The notes beneath the pieces are model-generated. The model made no database searches, was not told the origin of the DNA, and was given only the letters and a program-made list of their open reading frames with translations. A DNA stretch of 39,946 nt from Prochlorococcus sp. AG-402-P18. GTDB taxonomy: Bacteria > Cyanobacteriota > Cyanobacteriia > PCC-6307 > Cyanobiaceae. The DNA lies in contig QCJC01000014.1 of the NCBI GenBank assembly GCA_003216275.1, forward strand, positions 1 through 39,946, read 5' to 3'. This document shows, in pieces, positions 28,034-35,887 of the stretch. Made by a program: the position numbers and the translations under genes. The stretch's first letter is position 1. Each line of letters opens with the position of its first letter.

Positions 28034-29467
28034 ATGTTTACAGATTATCAACCAAAAAAGGGATATGATGAATATTTTACATCTGAAGATTATTCTCCTA
28101 GAACATCCCTTGAGCCTCTTCTTTCGTCTTTAAAAAAGATAGGTTTAGACCAGTTAAATGTAAGTCATGAAATTGCAAGAAAATTACTTCTACGTCATGG
28201 AGCAACTTTTCGTCTTAACGACTCCGGTAATAAAGGTTCTGAAAGGATTCTTCCTTTTGATCCTTTGCCGAGAGTAATTGGTGCCTCTGAGTGGTTAGAG
28301 CTAGAAAAAGGACTTGTACAGAGACTTGAAGCAATAGATTTATTTTTATCTGATGTTTATGGTAAACAGCAAATAATAAAAGATCGGATTATCCCAAGAG
28401 AATTTATAGAGAGTTCTGATGGTTGGCGGCCACAAATGCAGGGATTTGTGTTGCCATTAGGTAAATGGTGCCATGTGTCTGGATTGGATTTAATTAGGGA
28501 TGGAAAAGGAGACTGGCTCGTTCTTGAGGACAATCTTCGGTGCCCTTCAGGAGTTGCATATTTCTTGGAGAATAGATTAGTTATGAAAAGAATTTTTCCT
28601 AGCCTTTTTGCTGGCAGGATTGTTAGACCTATTGATGATTACCCATCATATTTATTGAAATCACTTCAGGAATTGGCAGTTTGGACTGACAATCCAAAAG
28701 TTGTTTTATTGACTCCTGGAGTTTTTAATAGCGCATATTTTGAACATAGTTATTTAGCTCAACAGATGGGAGTTCAATTAGTTGAAGGAAGTGATTTAGT
28801 TTGTCAGAATGATAATGTTTATTTGAGAACCACCTCAGGGATAAAAAAAATTGATGTTATTTATCGTCGAATAGACGATGATTTTTTAGATCCTAAATTC
28901 TTTAGAAAAGATTCAATGCTTGGAGTCCCAGGTCTTCTTGATGTGATGAGTAAGGGTAGAGTTGCTGTTGCAAATGCTCCTGGCACAGGATTAGCAGATG
29001 ATAAATTAATTTATACTTTTGTACCAGATATGATTAGATATTATTTAAAAGAGGAACCTATAATAAATAATGTTAAAACATATGTATGTGCAAAGGAAAA
29101 AGATCTTAATTATGTACTTGAGAACCTCAATTACTTAGTTGTTAAAAGTGTTTCTGAAGCTGGCGGCTATGGAATGTTAATAGGTCCACATTCTTCTCAA
29201 ATAGATATTGATAAATTTTCAGCAAAAATCAAAGCTAATCCAAGAAATTATATAGCTCAACCAACTCTAGATTTGTCTACGGTCCCATCACTTAGTGATG
29301 GTGAAGTATACCCATGTCATGTTGATTTAAGACCATATGTTCTTAGGGGAAAGAATACTTGGGTAAGTCCTGGAGGTCTCACAAGGGTTGCTTTAAAACG
29401 AGATTCTTTGATTGTTAATTCTTCTCAAGGTGGAGGGTGTAAAGACACTTGGGTGGTAAGCCAATAA
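28034..29467 (+). CDS. Circularly permuted type 2 ATP-grasp protein (DUF404/DUF407)
   Basis: This belongs to the circularly permuted ATP-grasp family that is usually encoded with an alpha-E protein and a transglutaminase. Such sets are thought to form amide bonds in a peptide-like product, but no product is established. Recognisable parts are GWRPQMQGFVLPLG, VLEDNLRCPSGVAYFLENR (ATP-grasp core), VIYRRIDDDFLDP, the VKSVSEAGGYGMLIGP loop and RPYVLRGKNTWVSPGGLTRVA. I start at the ATG 28034 (477 residues), because GGAGG ends five bases before it; the TTG at 28022 lies inside that ribosome binding site. It is the first gene of a three-gene operon and lies directly after the ychF repeat. Confidence 0.92.
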   Translation: MFTDYQPKKGYDEYFTSEDYSPRTSLEPLLSSLKKIGLDQLNVSHEIARKLLLRHGATFRLNDSGNKGSERILPFDPLPRVIGASEWLELEKGLVQRLEAIDLFLSDVYGKQQIIKDRIIPREFIESSDGWRPQMQGFVLPLGKWCHVSGLDLIRDGKGDWLVLEDNLRCPSGVAYFLENRLVMKRIFPSLFAGRIVRPIDDYPSYLLKSLQELAVWTDNPKVVLLTPGVFNSAYFEHSYLAQQMGVQLVEGSDLVCQNDNVYLRTTSGIKKIDVIYRRIDDDFLDPKFFRKDSMLGVPGLLDVMSKGRVAVANAPGTGLADDKLIYTFVPDMIRYYLKEEPIINNVKTYVCAKEKDLNYVLENLNYLVVKSVSEAGGYGMLIGPHSSQIDIDKFSAKIKANPRNYIAQPTLDLSTVPSLSDGEVYPCHVDLRPYVLRGKNTWVSPGGLTRVALKRDSLIVNSSQGGGCKDTWVVSQ

Positions 29468-29472
29468 TATAA

Positions 29473-30447
29473 ATGTTACTTAGTAGAGTTGCTGAATCAC
29501 TTTTTTGGATTAATAGATATTTAGAACGTGCAGAGAATATTTCTAGATTTGTTGAAGTTAGTGAGTCTATGGCTCTAGATTGTCCGCCTGGTAGTGCTGA
29601 ACCATGGTTGCCTTTAATAGATGCTAGTGGTGATAGAAACGAATTCGATAAGAGTTATAAGAATAAAACTTCAAGCGATGTAATAAGTTTTCTTATTAAA
29701 GATAGAGAGAATCCAAATAGCATTGTTAGTTGTATTTATATGGCAAGAGAAAATGCTCGCCAAATAAGAGATGTTATTACTTCTGAGATGTGGGAACAAA
29801 TAAATAGTTTGTTTTGGAGTATTCAGGAGGGTGAGGTCATTTGGCATCAACCTGCTCAAGAACAATTATTCGAAATAAGAAGAAGTTGCCAGTTATTTTA
29901 TGGAGTTACAGATGCTACTTTTAGTCATGATATTGCATGGCATTTTAGTAAATTAGGAAGGTTGATTGAGAGAGCGGATAAAACTTCTAGAATATTAGAT
30001 GTAAAATATTTTTTGCTTTTACCAAATCTAAATGAGCTTGGTGGAGCGTTAGATGAGCTGCAATGGATTTCTTTATTACGCTCAGCGGGAGCTTATCAAA
30101 TGTTTAGAAGATCTGAACAAGGATCAATAACTCCTAATGCAATCGCAAGTTTTTTACTATTAGATCCTATTTTCCCAAGATCTGTGAGATTTTGTCTTGA
30201 GGGTATTAAAGAATCTTTAGGTAAGATTCAAAATTCACCTGTTTCTGAGAAGCCAAATGATCTGGAATGTTTAATAGGTTTATTACTATCAAAATGGAGT
30301 TTTGTAAGAATAGATCACTTAATTAAAAATGGTTTGCATGAGGCTATTGATAGTCTTCAAATTGATTTAAATAAATTAAATGATCTTATACATAGCTTTT
30401 ATTTTATAAACGAAAAGGGATTTGATTTTGATTCTTTACAAGAATGA
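29473..30447 (+). CDS. Alpha-E domain protein (DUF403)
   Basis: This 324-residue, mostly helical protein opens with MLLSRVAESLFWINRYLERAEN, the standard start of the alpha-E family. Further family marks are ARENARQIRDVITSEMWEQIN and HFSKLGRLIERADKTSRILDVKY. Alpha-E proteins occur almost only beside circularly permuted ATP-grasp proteins; they may bind the substrate or the ATP-grasp partner, but no activity is proven. It begins five bases after the ATP-grasp stop and overlaps the transglutaminase gene by four bases (ATGA), so the three form a coupled operon. Confidence 0.92.
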   Translation: MLLSRVAESLFWINRYLERAENISRFVEVSESMALDCPPGSAEPWLPLIDASGDRNEFDKSYKNKTSSDVISFLIKDRENPNSIVSCIYMARENARQIRDVITSEMWEQINSLFWSIQEGEVIWHQPAQEQLFEIRRSCQLFYGVTDATFSHDIAWHFSKLGRLIERADKTSRILDVKYFLLLPNLNELGGALDELQWISLLRSAGAYQMFRRSEQGSITPNAIASFLLLDPIFPRSVRFCLEGIKESLGKIQNSPVSEKPNDLECLIGLLLSKWSFVRIDHLIKNGLHEAIDSLQIDLNKLNDLIHSFYFINEKGFDFDSLQE

Positions 30448-31292
30448 AAAAGAAAATAATTCACAAACTATTTTATTCTTATGAAGAGCCCGTCTCTCTT
30501 AGCGAGCATTTGATTTGTATGAAACCCAGGTCTGGCGGCTTCCAGAAGTTAAATTATTTTGATCTTGAAATTAATCCCTATCCCCATTCAATATTTCCTT
30601 TGATCTCTGCTAATGGAGATGATATTTTTAAAGTATTATTTAAAGAACCTACTGATTCTCTTCTTATTAAGACAGAAAGTGAAATTGAGACACAGATTCA
30701 TCCAGATTTATATCAATTAGAAAATTATAATGATCTAAGTTTACCTATGAAAATAGAAGGAGAAAATAACTCATTGAATGGATTTATTCAAGGTTGGTTC
30801 CTTAATGGACAACATGATCCAGCAGCTATTCAAATTGCTCAAGAGGCATTGGTAGGGATCGAAAATAATGTATTGGACTTTTTATATCAATTAATCGCTC
30901 TAATAAAAGATAGAGTTAAATATACACCTAGACATATTGGACCGGCATGGACTGCAGGAAGAACTCTTAGAGAAAGAGTTGGTTCTTGCAGGGATTTGGC
31001 GATTTTGTTAATGGAGACTTGTCGATGCGTTGGCATACCTAGTCGTTTCGTTAGCGGGTATCAATTTATGGACCAACCCCCAGAAAAATATGAACTTCAT
31101 GCATGGACTGAGATTTTTATACCTGGTTTTGGATGGAGAGGATTTGATCCAAGCGGTTGTGGTTTGATTAATAGTAAATATATAACCCTAGCCTCTTCTT
31201 CTAAGTCTGAACTTGTTGCTCCAGTAAGAGGAAGTTTTACTGGTGCTCCTGACTTGAAAAGTGAATTACAGTGGAATATTGAAATTATCTGA
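30444..31292 (+). CDS. Transglutaminase-like cysteine protease family protein
   Basis: The C-terminal half (about 140-240) has the papain-like transglutaminase core with an intact triad: Cys182 in VGSCRDLAILL, His219 in YELHAWTEIF and Asp235 in RGFDPSG. The N-terminal 120 residues are a beta-rich domain typical of bacterial members. The enzymes cut or transfer amide bonds; as partner of the ATP-grasp/alpha-E pair it may release or trim the amide product. There is no signal peptide, so it is presumably cytoplasmic. ATGA overlap couples it to the alpha-E gene. It is the last gene before repeat R1. Confidence 0.93.
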   Translation: MKKKIIHKLFYSYEEPVSLSEHLICMKPRSGGFQKLNYFDLEINPYPHSIFPLISANGDDIFKVLFKEPTDSLLIKTESEIETQIHPDLYQLENYNDLSLPMKIEGENNSLNGFIQGWFLNGQHDPAAIQIAQEALVGIENNVLDFLYQLIALIKDRVKYTPRHIGPAWTAGRTLRERVGSCRDLAILLMETCRCVGIPSRFVSGYQFMDQPPEKYELHAWTEIFIPGFGWRGFDPSGCGLINSKYITLASSSKSELVAPVRGSFTGAPDLKSELQWNIEII

Positions 31293-31380
31293 ATTGTATT
31301 GAAATTATGAATGGACTCACTTATTGATAAATCTTCGATCAGTCTTTCTCGTTTCTGCCTCCTTCTTGATAGTTATATCT

Positions 31381-31578
31381 GTTCTAACTTCGTTCTAGTC
31401 TTCTAACTTACGTCTAACCGCGATTTTCGCTTGTAATCGCTTGGTATGACTGGACGTTATGGAGTTTTTATTCAACGTCTAAAAAGTCAGTCATACCAAG
31501 GGTTCTTAGGGGTTAGACTAAGGCTTAGTCTAACAATTTAGTCTAACCTTTTGAGACGAAAAACTTGAGTTTTGAGAC
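31381..31578 (+). repeat. Cassette repeat R1, complete (att-like)
   Basis: The left outer part has TTCTAAC (31382, 31401) and GTCTAAC (31412-31418). Then come the inverted arms CTTGGTATGACTG (31440-31452) and CAGTCATACCAAG (31488-31500), a perfect 13-bp pair. Between them lies an inner pair GACGTT/AACGTC around the ychF 3' end (ATGGAGTTTTTATTC...). The right outer part has GTTAGAC (31512), two GTCTAAC (about 31528, 31541) and two TTTTGAGAC (31549, 31570; 21 bases apart). Similarity to R2 continues to the start codon at 31683. Confidence 0.85.
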
Positions 31579-31682
31579 TAGCTGGTCTTAAGAGTCCAGC
31601 TTTGATTAAAGAGTTTTATTATCGTTTTTCAATGCTTAAACTGACTAGATCAGCTAGAAAGGGTCTAGCAAAAAATAAATTA

Positions 31683-32288
31683 ATGCGTCGTTTGGCAATC
31701 CTTGCAGCGATAGCTCTTACAACTTCAAGTTGTGCTAGAAATTCTGCCCAGGGTTCTGTAGACCAAAAGACACACAAGATGTGTCTTCAAGCAAATGATT
31801 ATTTGGGTTGCGTTAAAGCTCAGTCTGGGCAAGCGACCTCTAATGAGAAATCTAAAAAACAAATAATTTTTAATCCTGGAACGGCAACATCTTTAGGCAA
31901 TGAATGTCCTTCTGGATATGCATATACGGGTAAGGGATATTGTGCACCTGTTCGCTGTCATTATGAAGCCTCTTTCGGACAATTCTTTAAAGGTCATAGT
32001 GATTTTTTAGGAGGCAAAAGTGATTGGAAATGTAAGTACAATGCTTGGTATGGTCCTGGTCTCTTGAGGTTGGAGAAAGAAACAGTAAGAATAGGTACAA
32101 ATCCAAATTGTCCACCAGGAGAACCAGCTCTGGGATGGAACTCTACTTGTGAAGCTCCTTATATAAAGAAAGAAAAGAAGAAGAAAAACAAACTTCCTAT
32201 GGCATGTAGAAATGGAGTATGGGCTAAAGATGATCCAAAATGCCAACTTCCTGAAGAGACTATTCCATCCCCAATGGATATGGATTAA
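31683..32288 (+). CDS. Small predicted lipoprotein of unknown function
   Basis: This 201-residue protein has a short signal: MRRLAILAAIALTTSSC, with Cys17 as the likely lipidated residue (a weak lipobox, TSSC). The mature part has many cysteines (about ten), a Gly/Tyr/Pro-rich middle (ECPSGYAYTGKGYCAPVRC), and a Lys run KKEKKKKNK before CRNGVWAKDDPKC, which suggests disulphide-bonded small domains. No family is recognised. The frame is open from 31572, but the region up to 31683 is part of repeat R1; in R2 the corresponding place ends at the start codon of the next cassette gene, and the ATG at 31683 directly begins the signal peptide. It is the only gene between R1 and R2. Confidence 0.68.
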   Translation: MRRLAILAAIALTTSSCARNSAQGSVDQKTHKMCLQANDYLGCVKAQSGQATSNEKSKKQIIFNPGTATSLGNECPSGYAYTGKGYCAPVRCHYEASFGQFFKGHSDFLGGKSDWKCKYNAWYGPGLLRLEKETVRIGTNPNCPPGEPALGWNSTCEAPYIKKEKKKKNKLPMACRNGVWAKDDPKCQLPEETIPSPMDMD

Positions 32289-32329
32289 TGAAACGCTTAC
32301 TGCAGAAATGAGATAAATCTATTAGGAGT

Positions 32330-32525
32330 GTCTCAACATGTCTCAAGAATGGTCTAACATTTTGTTGTACTGGTCTAACCCTAAATTATCGCTCAAAATA
32401 TTTGCTATAACTTGATGTATAGGAGTTTTTATTCAACGTATAAGCGTCCTGTTATAGCAGGGGTTCTCAAAAGTTGGAAGAGGTGCTATTCTCACTTTTG
32501 AGACAAAAAACTTTTGTTTTGAGAC
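32330..32525 (+). repeat. Cassette repeat R2, complete (att-like, second subtype)
   Basis: The left outer part has GTCTCAA twice (32330, 32340) and GTCTAAC twice (32352, 32373). The arms are TGCTATAAC (32402-32410) and GTTATAGCA (32451-32459), a perfect 9-bp pair but with different bases from R1. The core GAGTTTTTATTCAACGTATA (32422-32441) equals the ychF end. The right part has TTTTGAGAC at 32496 and 32517, 21 bases apart, which is the inverted form of the left GTCTCAA. GTTGGAA at 32473 takes the place of R1's GTTAGAC. Confidence 0.85.
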
Positions 32526-32586
32526 AGTTTTGTCTTAAGAATCCAGATGTAATTGGTTATTTTTTATTCTGCATAAAACGCTAGAA

Positions 32587-32614
32587 TTGACTAATTCAAC
32601 TAGAAAAATATACT
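32587..32614 (+). promoter_or_regulatory. Sigma70-type promoter of the TPR-SDR cassette
   Basis: TTGACT (32587-32592) and TATACT (32609-32614) are separated by 16 bases and lie 14 bases before the ATG at 32628. A related but weaker arrangement (CTGACT at 31641) precedes the lipoprotein gene. The promoter is thus part of the repeat-associated sequence. Confidence 0.6.
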
Positions 32615-32627
32615 AAAAAAGATCATT

Positions 32628-33191
32628 ATGCACCGTGATTTGGATAACATAGAAGGACAAAATGCAGGAGGGCAAACAATCAATGAAGTAAAAACATTTC
32701 CAGTTCCGTTTTCTATAGAAGAAAGCAAAGACAATATCACTATTACTACTCATAAGAAACCTTCTATAGAACAAATAATCAATCAAGCGTTTAAGTTTCG
32801 TTCACAAGGAAATCTTTCAGAAGCAGCAAAATATTATCAATTTTTCATAGATCAAGGTTTCAAGGATTACAGAGTTTTTCTTGATTATGGAAAAATACTT
32901 AAAGATTTTTCTCATTTTGATAAGTCAAAAGATCTTCTTGAACAATCAATTAGATTAAAGCCTGATTTAGCTTTGGCTTATTTGTATATTGGCGAGATTT
33001 TATTAATTAAAGAAGATATAGAAAATGCTAAAATATATTTTTTAAAGTCATTAAAAATAGATCCAACTTTATCACTTTCCTGTGCTAATTTAGGTAGTAT
33101 ATTTAAACTTAAAGGTAAGATAGAAGAATCTGATTACTGGAATTCTAGGGCAATTAAAATGGCTACTAGAGCCGAATTGCAAATTATTTAA
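32628..33191 (+). CDS. TPR-repeat protein with the shared N-terminal module
   Basis: This 187-residue protein starts with an unstructured, polar stretch and the module TFPVPFSIEES ... QIINQAFKFRSQGNLSEA (about 23-66). Three TPR units follow (KYYQFFIDQGFKDYRVF, DLLEQSIRLKPDLALAYLY and YFLKSLKIDPTLSLSCANLG). The module is the same as at the start of the TPR-sulfotransferase at 38212, but here the protein ends after the TPR units with no enzymatic domain. It probably serves as a scaffold. Four bases separate it from the dehydrogenase gene, so the two may work together. Confidence 0.8.
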   Translation: MHRDLDNIEGQNAGGQTINEVKTFPVPFSIEESKDNITITTHKKPSIEQIINQAFKFRSQGNLSEAAKYYQFFIDQGFKDYRVFLDYGKILKDFSHFDKSKDLLEQSIRLKPDLALAYLYIGEILLIKEDIENAKIYFLKSLKIDPTLSLSCANLGSIFKLKGKIEESDYWNSRAIKMATRAELQII

Positions 33192-33195
33192 AGAT

Positions 33196-33858
33196 ATGAC
33201 TAATTATCTTATTACTGGAACAAATAGAGGAATAGGTTTAGAATTCTGCCGCCAGCTTGACTCTGAAAGAAATAAGATAATTGCAATTTGTAGATCAACA
33301 TCTTCTGAACTATTGGATCTTGGTGTTCAAGTTGAATCTGGAATAGATCTTTCAAACTTTGAATCAATTTATAAACTTAGTAATAAATTAAGTGAATTTA
33401 AGATAGATGTTTTAATTCATAATGCTGGTATTATCGAATTCGATTCTTTTCCAAATATTAATAAAGAAAGTGTTATTAGACAATTTAATATAAATGCAAT
33501 AAGCCCACTATTGCTTACAAGGGTATTTCTTAAAAATTTATCTAATACGGGTAAAATAATTCTTATTTCTAGTCGAATGGGATCTATTTCTGACAATTCC
33601 CATTCAGGTTGTTATGGATATAGAATGTCGAAATCAGCGCTTTGCATGGCTGGCAAGTCATTATCTATTGATTTGCGAGCCAGAGGTATAGCTTTAGCTA
33701 TATTGCATCCAGGGTTGGTTAACACTCGAAATAGTCCTACAGCTAAAGCACTTACTGCTGAATTATCTGTAAGTGAACTTATAAAAAGAATTAATTTACT
33801 AACTCTTGAGGATACAGGAAAATTTTGGCATGTAAATGGAGAAAATATAGCCTGGTAA
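33196..33858 (+). CDS. Short-chain dehydrogenase/reductase
   Basis: This 220-residue Rossmann enzyme has the cofactor motif TGTNRGIG (7-14), HNAGI (75-79), the SSRMGS strand and the active-site Y142-x3-K146 (GYRMSKSAL), followed by HPGLVNT. All catalytic elements are present. It resembles the C-factor/CsgA-like group of short SDRs, but the substrate is unknown. It is translated from an ATG four bases after the TPR stop; the pair forms the third cassette, between repeats R2 and R3. Confidence 0.88.
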   Translation: MTNYLITGTNRGIGLEFCRQLDSERNKIIAICRSTSSELLDLGVQVESGIDLSNFESIYKLSNKLSEFKIDVLIHNAGIIEFDSFPNINKESVIRQFNINAISPLLLTRVFLKNLSNTGKIILISSRMGSISDNSHSGCYGYRMSKSALCMAGKSLSIDLRARGIALAILHPGLVNTRNSPTAKALTAELSVSELIKRINLLTLEDTGKFWHVNGENIAW

Positions 33859-33989
33859 ATTTAATAGCTCGCTTGATTTGATAATCAAGGAGATACCATC
33901 ATAACCTTATTTAAAGTTATCCAAACATCTATTTAAAAACCATAAAAATTTCACAGCATTATCAATAGTTGTTTCTTCTCCTTCATTTG
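33859..33989. other. Spacer after the dehydrogenase gene
   Basis: No gene is seen. AT-rich sequence leads into repeat R3; no convincing terminator hairpin. Confidence 0.4.
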
Positions 33990-34186
33990 TTCTGATTTCG
34001 TTCTACTGTTCTAACTTACGTCTAACCGCGATTTTCGCTTGTAATCAGTTGGTATGACTGGACTGCTATGATTTTTCATCCAACGTCTAGAATTTCAGTG
34101 ATACCAAGGGTTTTCAGGTGTTAGATCGAGGCTTGGCCTAACCGTTTATTCTAACTTTTTGAGACATGAAAACTGGTTTTTGAGAC
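33990..34186 (+). repeat. Cassette repeat R3, complete (att-like, first subtype)
   Basis: The left part is nearly identical to R1: TTCTAACTTACGTCTAACCG at about 34009, then GATTTTCGCTTGTAATC. The arms TTGGTATGACTG (34049-34060) and CAGTGATACCAA (34097-34108) pair with one mismatch. The core is diverged (ATCCAACGTCTAG). The right part has GTTAGAT (34120-34126), GCCTAAC, TTCTAAC, and TTTTGAGAC at 34157 and 34178, again 21 bases apart. GTCTAAC (34020) to GTTAGAT spans 107 bases, exactly as in R1. Confidence 0.83.
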
Positions 34187-34221
34187 AGGGTTTTAAATCA
34201 TAAATTATCTAGACAATAAAA

Positions 34222-34236
34222 CAATAATGATTATCG
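34222..34236 (+). promoter_or_regulatory. Fur/Zur-type operator before the cobW-like operon
   Basis: CAATAATGATTATCG matches the 7-1-7 palindrome TGATAATnATTATCA at 11 of 14 positions. It lies just upstream of a TATATT (34252-34257) -10 candidate and about 43 bases before the start codon, so a bound repressor would block the promoter. CobW-like genes are commonly Zur targets, so I favour Zur, but Fur cannot be excluded. Confidence 0.6.
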
Positions 34237-34278
34237 TTTCCGTATTCAGTGTATATTTTACATTGAATTGTGTGCGGT

Positions 34279-35067
34279 ATGGGCAGCAATACGTGGCTGA
34301 TTTCAGGATCGCCAGGCTGTGGCAAAACGAATTGGATCCTTAATAATCTTATTTCACACAAAGGTAGTTGTTGCTTTTTGCGCCTATCTGGTTACGGAGA
34401 TATTGATCAACAGCAAGTAGCTTCTACAGATATTGACTATGCCTTTCTTAAAGATCAAATTCCTCAATTAATAGATTTATCAAGGTCCAGTGCAGACTCT
34501 ATTTCGCATCAAGATGATTCTTTGATATTGATTGAGCTTCCTCAATTTCGAATTCCTAAAGAGCTTGGTTTGGCTGGAATTGATCCGCGCATAATCAAAC
34601 AACTTGCAACTTTCAACCTCGAACCAGATAAATACCTTCATTTTGGACGTGATATGGAATTACCAATTAATGACACATTAAATTTCAATCAAATTGAATC
34701 ATGCAGGTTCAAGCTTCATCGGAATGTTTGGGATCCACCTAGTCTGAATACTTTTTGGTTCGAGCTGGTTAATGGTGCTTATGGAGATGTTTATAGGGCT
34801 AAAGCCTTGATGAATATCCCCGATGGTAGATCTATGTTCTTTAACTGGATTGTTAGTCAAAAAGGTTCGCAATTTTTACCTCTTAATACTGTCTCACCTC
34901 CTAGCGGTAGACCTACAAGAATATCTGAACTTGTTGTTCAAGGGAAAAACCTTGACTCTGTACGAATTGAATCAACTATTCAGCTTTGTCTCTTGAATGA
35001 TTCAGTTTTGGAGCTTCATCAAGCCTCTCTTAGAGATCCACAAATGCAGCCTAGTTATTCAACTTGA
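34279..35067 (+). CDS. CobW/COG0523-like P-loop protein
   Basis: COG0523 proteins are GTPase metal chaperones, often for zinc. Here the Walker A is SGSPGCGKT (about 9-17 from this start) and the Walker B-like strand is LILIELPQFRIPKELG, as in the CobW 'IExxGxxxP' element. The C-terminal part FELVNGAYGDVYRAKALMNIPDG resembles the CobW C-terminal domain. The usual CxCC metal motif is not seen (only SCC near 37-39), nor is a clear NKxD, so it is a divergent member. I start at the ATG 34279; GTG at 34270 is possible. A Fur/Zur-type operator precedes it. Four bases separate it from the phosphoesterase gene. Confidence 0.78.
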   Translation: MGSNTWLISGSPGCGKTNWILNNLISHKGSCCFLRLSGYGDIDQQQVASTDIDYAFLKDQIPQLIDLSRSSADSISHQDDSLILIELPQFRIPKELGLAGIDPRIIKQLATFNLEPDKYLHFGRDMELPINDTLNFNQIESCRFKLHRNVWDPPSLNTFWFELVNGAYGDVYRAKALMNIPDGRSMFFNWIVSQKGSQFLPLNTVSPPSGRPTRISELVVQGKNLDSVRIESTIQLCLLNDSVLELHQASLRDPQMQPSYST

Positions 35068-35071
35068 CGAT

Positions 35072-35887
35072 ATGAAACACGCAGTAATTTCTTGTTTACA
35101 TGCCAATCTCTCAGCAGTGGAAGCTGTGCTAGGCGATATTGATCGGCAAGGAATTGAGACTATTACATGTCTTGGCGACCTTGTTGGCTATGGTCCTCAG
35201 CCAAATGAAGTTGTTGAGCTTATTAGAGATAGGGAGATAGAAACCTGTCAGGGTTGCTGGGATGAAGACATAATTGATGGTCTTGATGCTTGTGATTGCA
35301 GCTATCCATCTCAGCTAGCAGAAAGGCGAGGGCATATAGCTCATCAATGGACAACAGAGAAGTTGACTTATGGAAACAAACAATTTCTAGCCAGTCTCCC
35401 AACATCGATTAGAAGAGGTAGATCGTTTTTCGTACATGGAAGTCCCAACAGTCAGCATGAGTATCTACTTCCAGATATGGATGCATTCGCAGCACTAGAA
35501 CGAGTAGAGATGAGTGGAGCCGATACTTTATTTTGCGGTCATACTCATTTCCCATATGTACGTGAATTAGGTAATGGATCAATTCGCGTAAATATTAAAA
35601 ATGCTTCCGATCGTGAAAGAGAAGTTAAAGAAATGACTTTACCTATTAGAAGAATTGTAAATGTGGGATCTGTCGGAGAACCTCGTCATGGAGGAGTAAA
35701 TGCTACCTATGTTATTTATGACGATATAAATAGTGATGTTGAGATTAGAGAAGTTGCTTACGACATTGATCGAACTTGTAAGGCAATTATTGATGCTGGT
35801 CTACCCCATGTGTTCGCATGGCGTTTGAGCAACGGTTTTGAATTTGCTGAACTGGCTGAAGATGCTAGCCACGTGTGCGAACGATGA
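35072..35887 (+). CDS. Metallophosphoesterase-like protein with altered metal site
   Basis: This has the calcineurin-like phosphoesterase plan, but several ligands are changed. The first motif is SCLHANLSA (Cys8 where D-x-H is usual, His10 kept), then GDLVGYGPQ (Asp36 kept), GCWDE instead of GNHD/E, VHGSP (His kept), GHTHFP (kept), and NVGSVGEPRHG. With the first Asp and the GNH Asn/His missing, normal two-metal catalysis is doubtful; the cysteines could support another metal. The frame is open further upstream, but the family start is the ATG at 35072, four bases after the CobW-like stop. It overlaps the next gene (ATGA). Confidence 0.8.
   Translation: MKHAVISCLHANLSAVEAVLGDIDRQGIETITCLGDLVGYGPQPNEVVELIRDREIETCQGCWDEDIIDGLDACDCSYPSQLAERRGHIAHQWTTEKLTYGNKQFLASLPTSIRRGRSFFVHGSPNSQHEYLLPDMDAFAALERVEMSGADTLFCGHTHFPYVRELGNGSIRVNIKNASDREREVKEMTLPIRRIVNVGSVGEPRHGGVNATYVIYDDINSDVEIREVAYDIDRTCKAIIDAGLPHVFAWRLSNGFEFAELAEDASHVCER

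Noticed and set aside
31459-31482. Mini-ORF ATG...TAA in repeat R1 (MEFLFNV)
   Set aside because: It is the copied end of ychF; no ribosome binding site, and R2 has a stop in place of the ATG, so it is not a translated gene.
31572-31682. Longer N-terminus of the lipoprotein
   Set aside because: The codons lie in repeat R1 and upstream of the likely promoter; the signal peptide begins at 31683.
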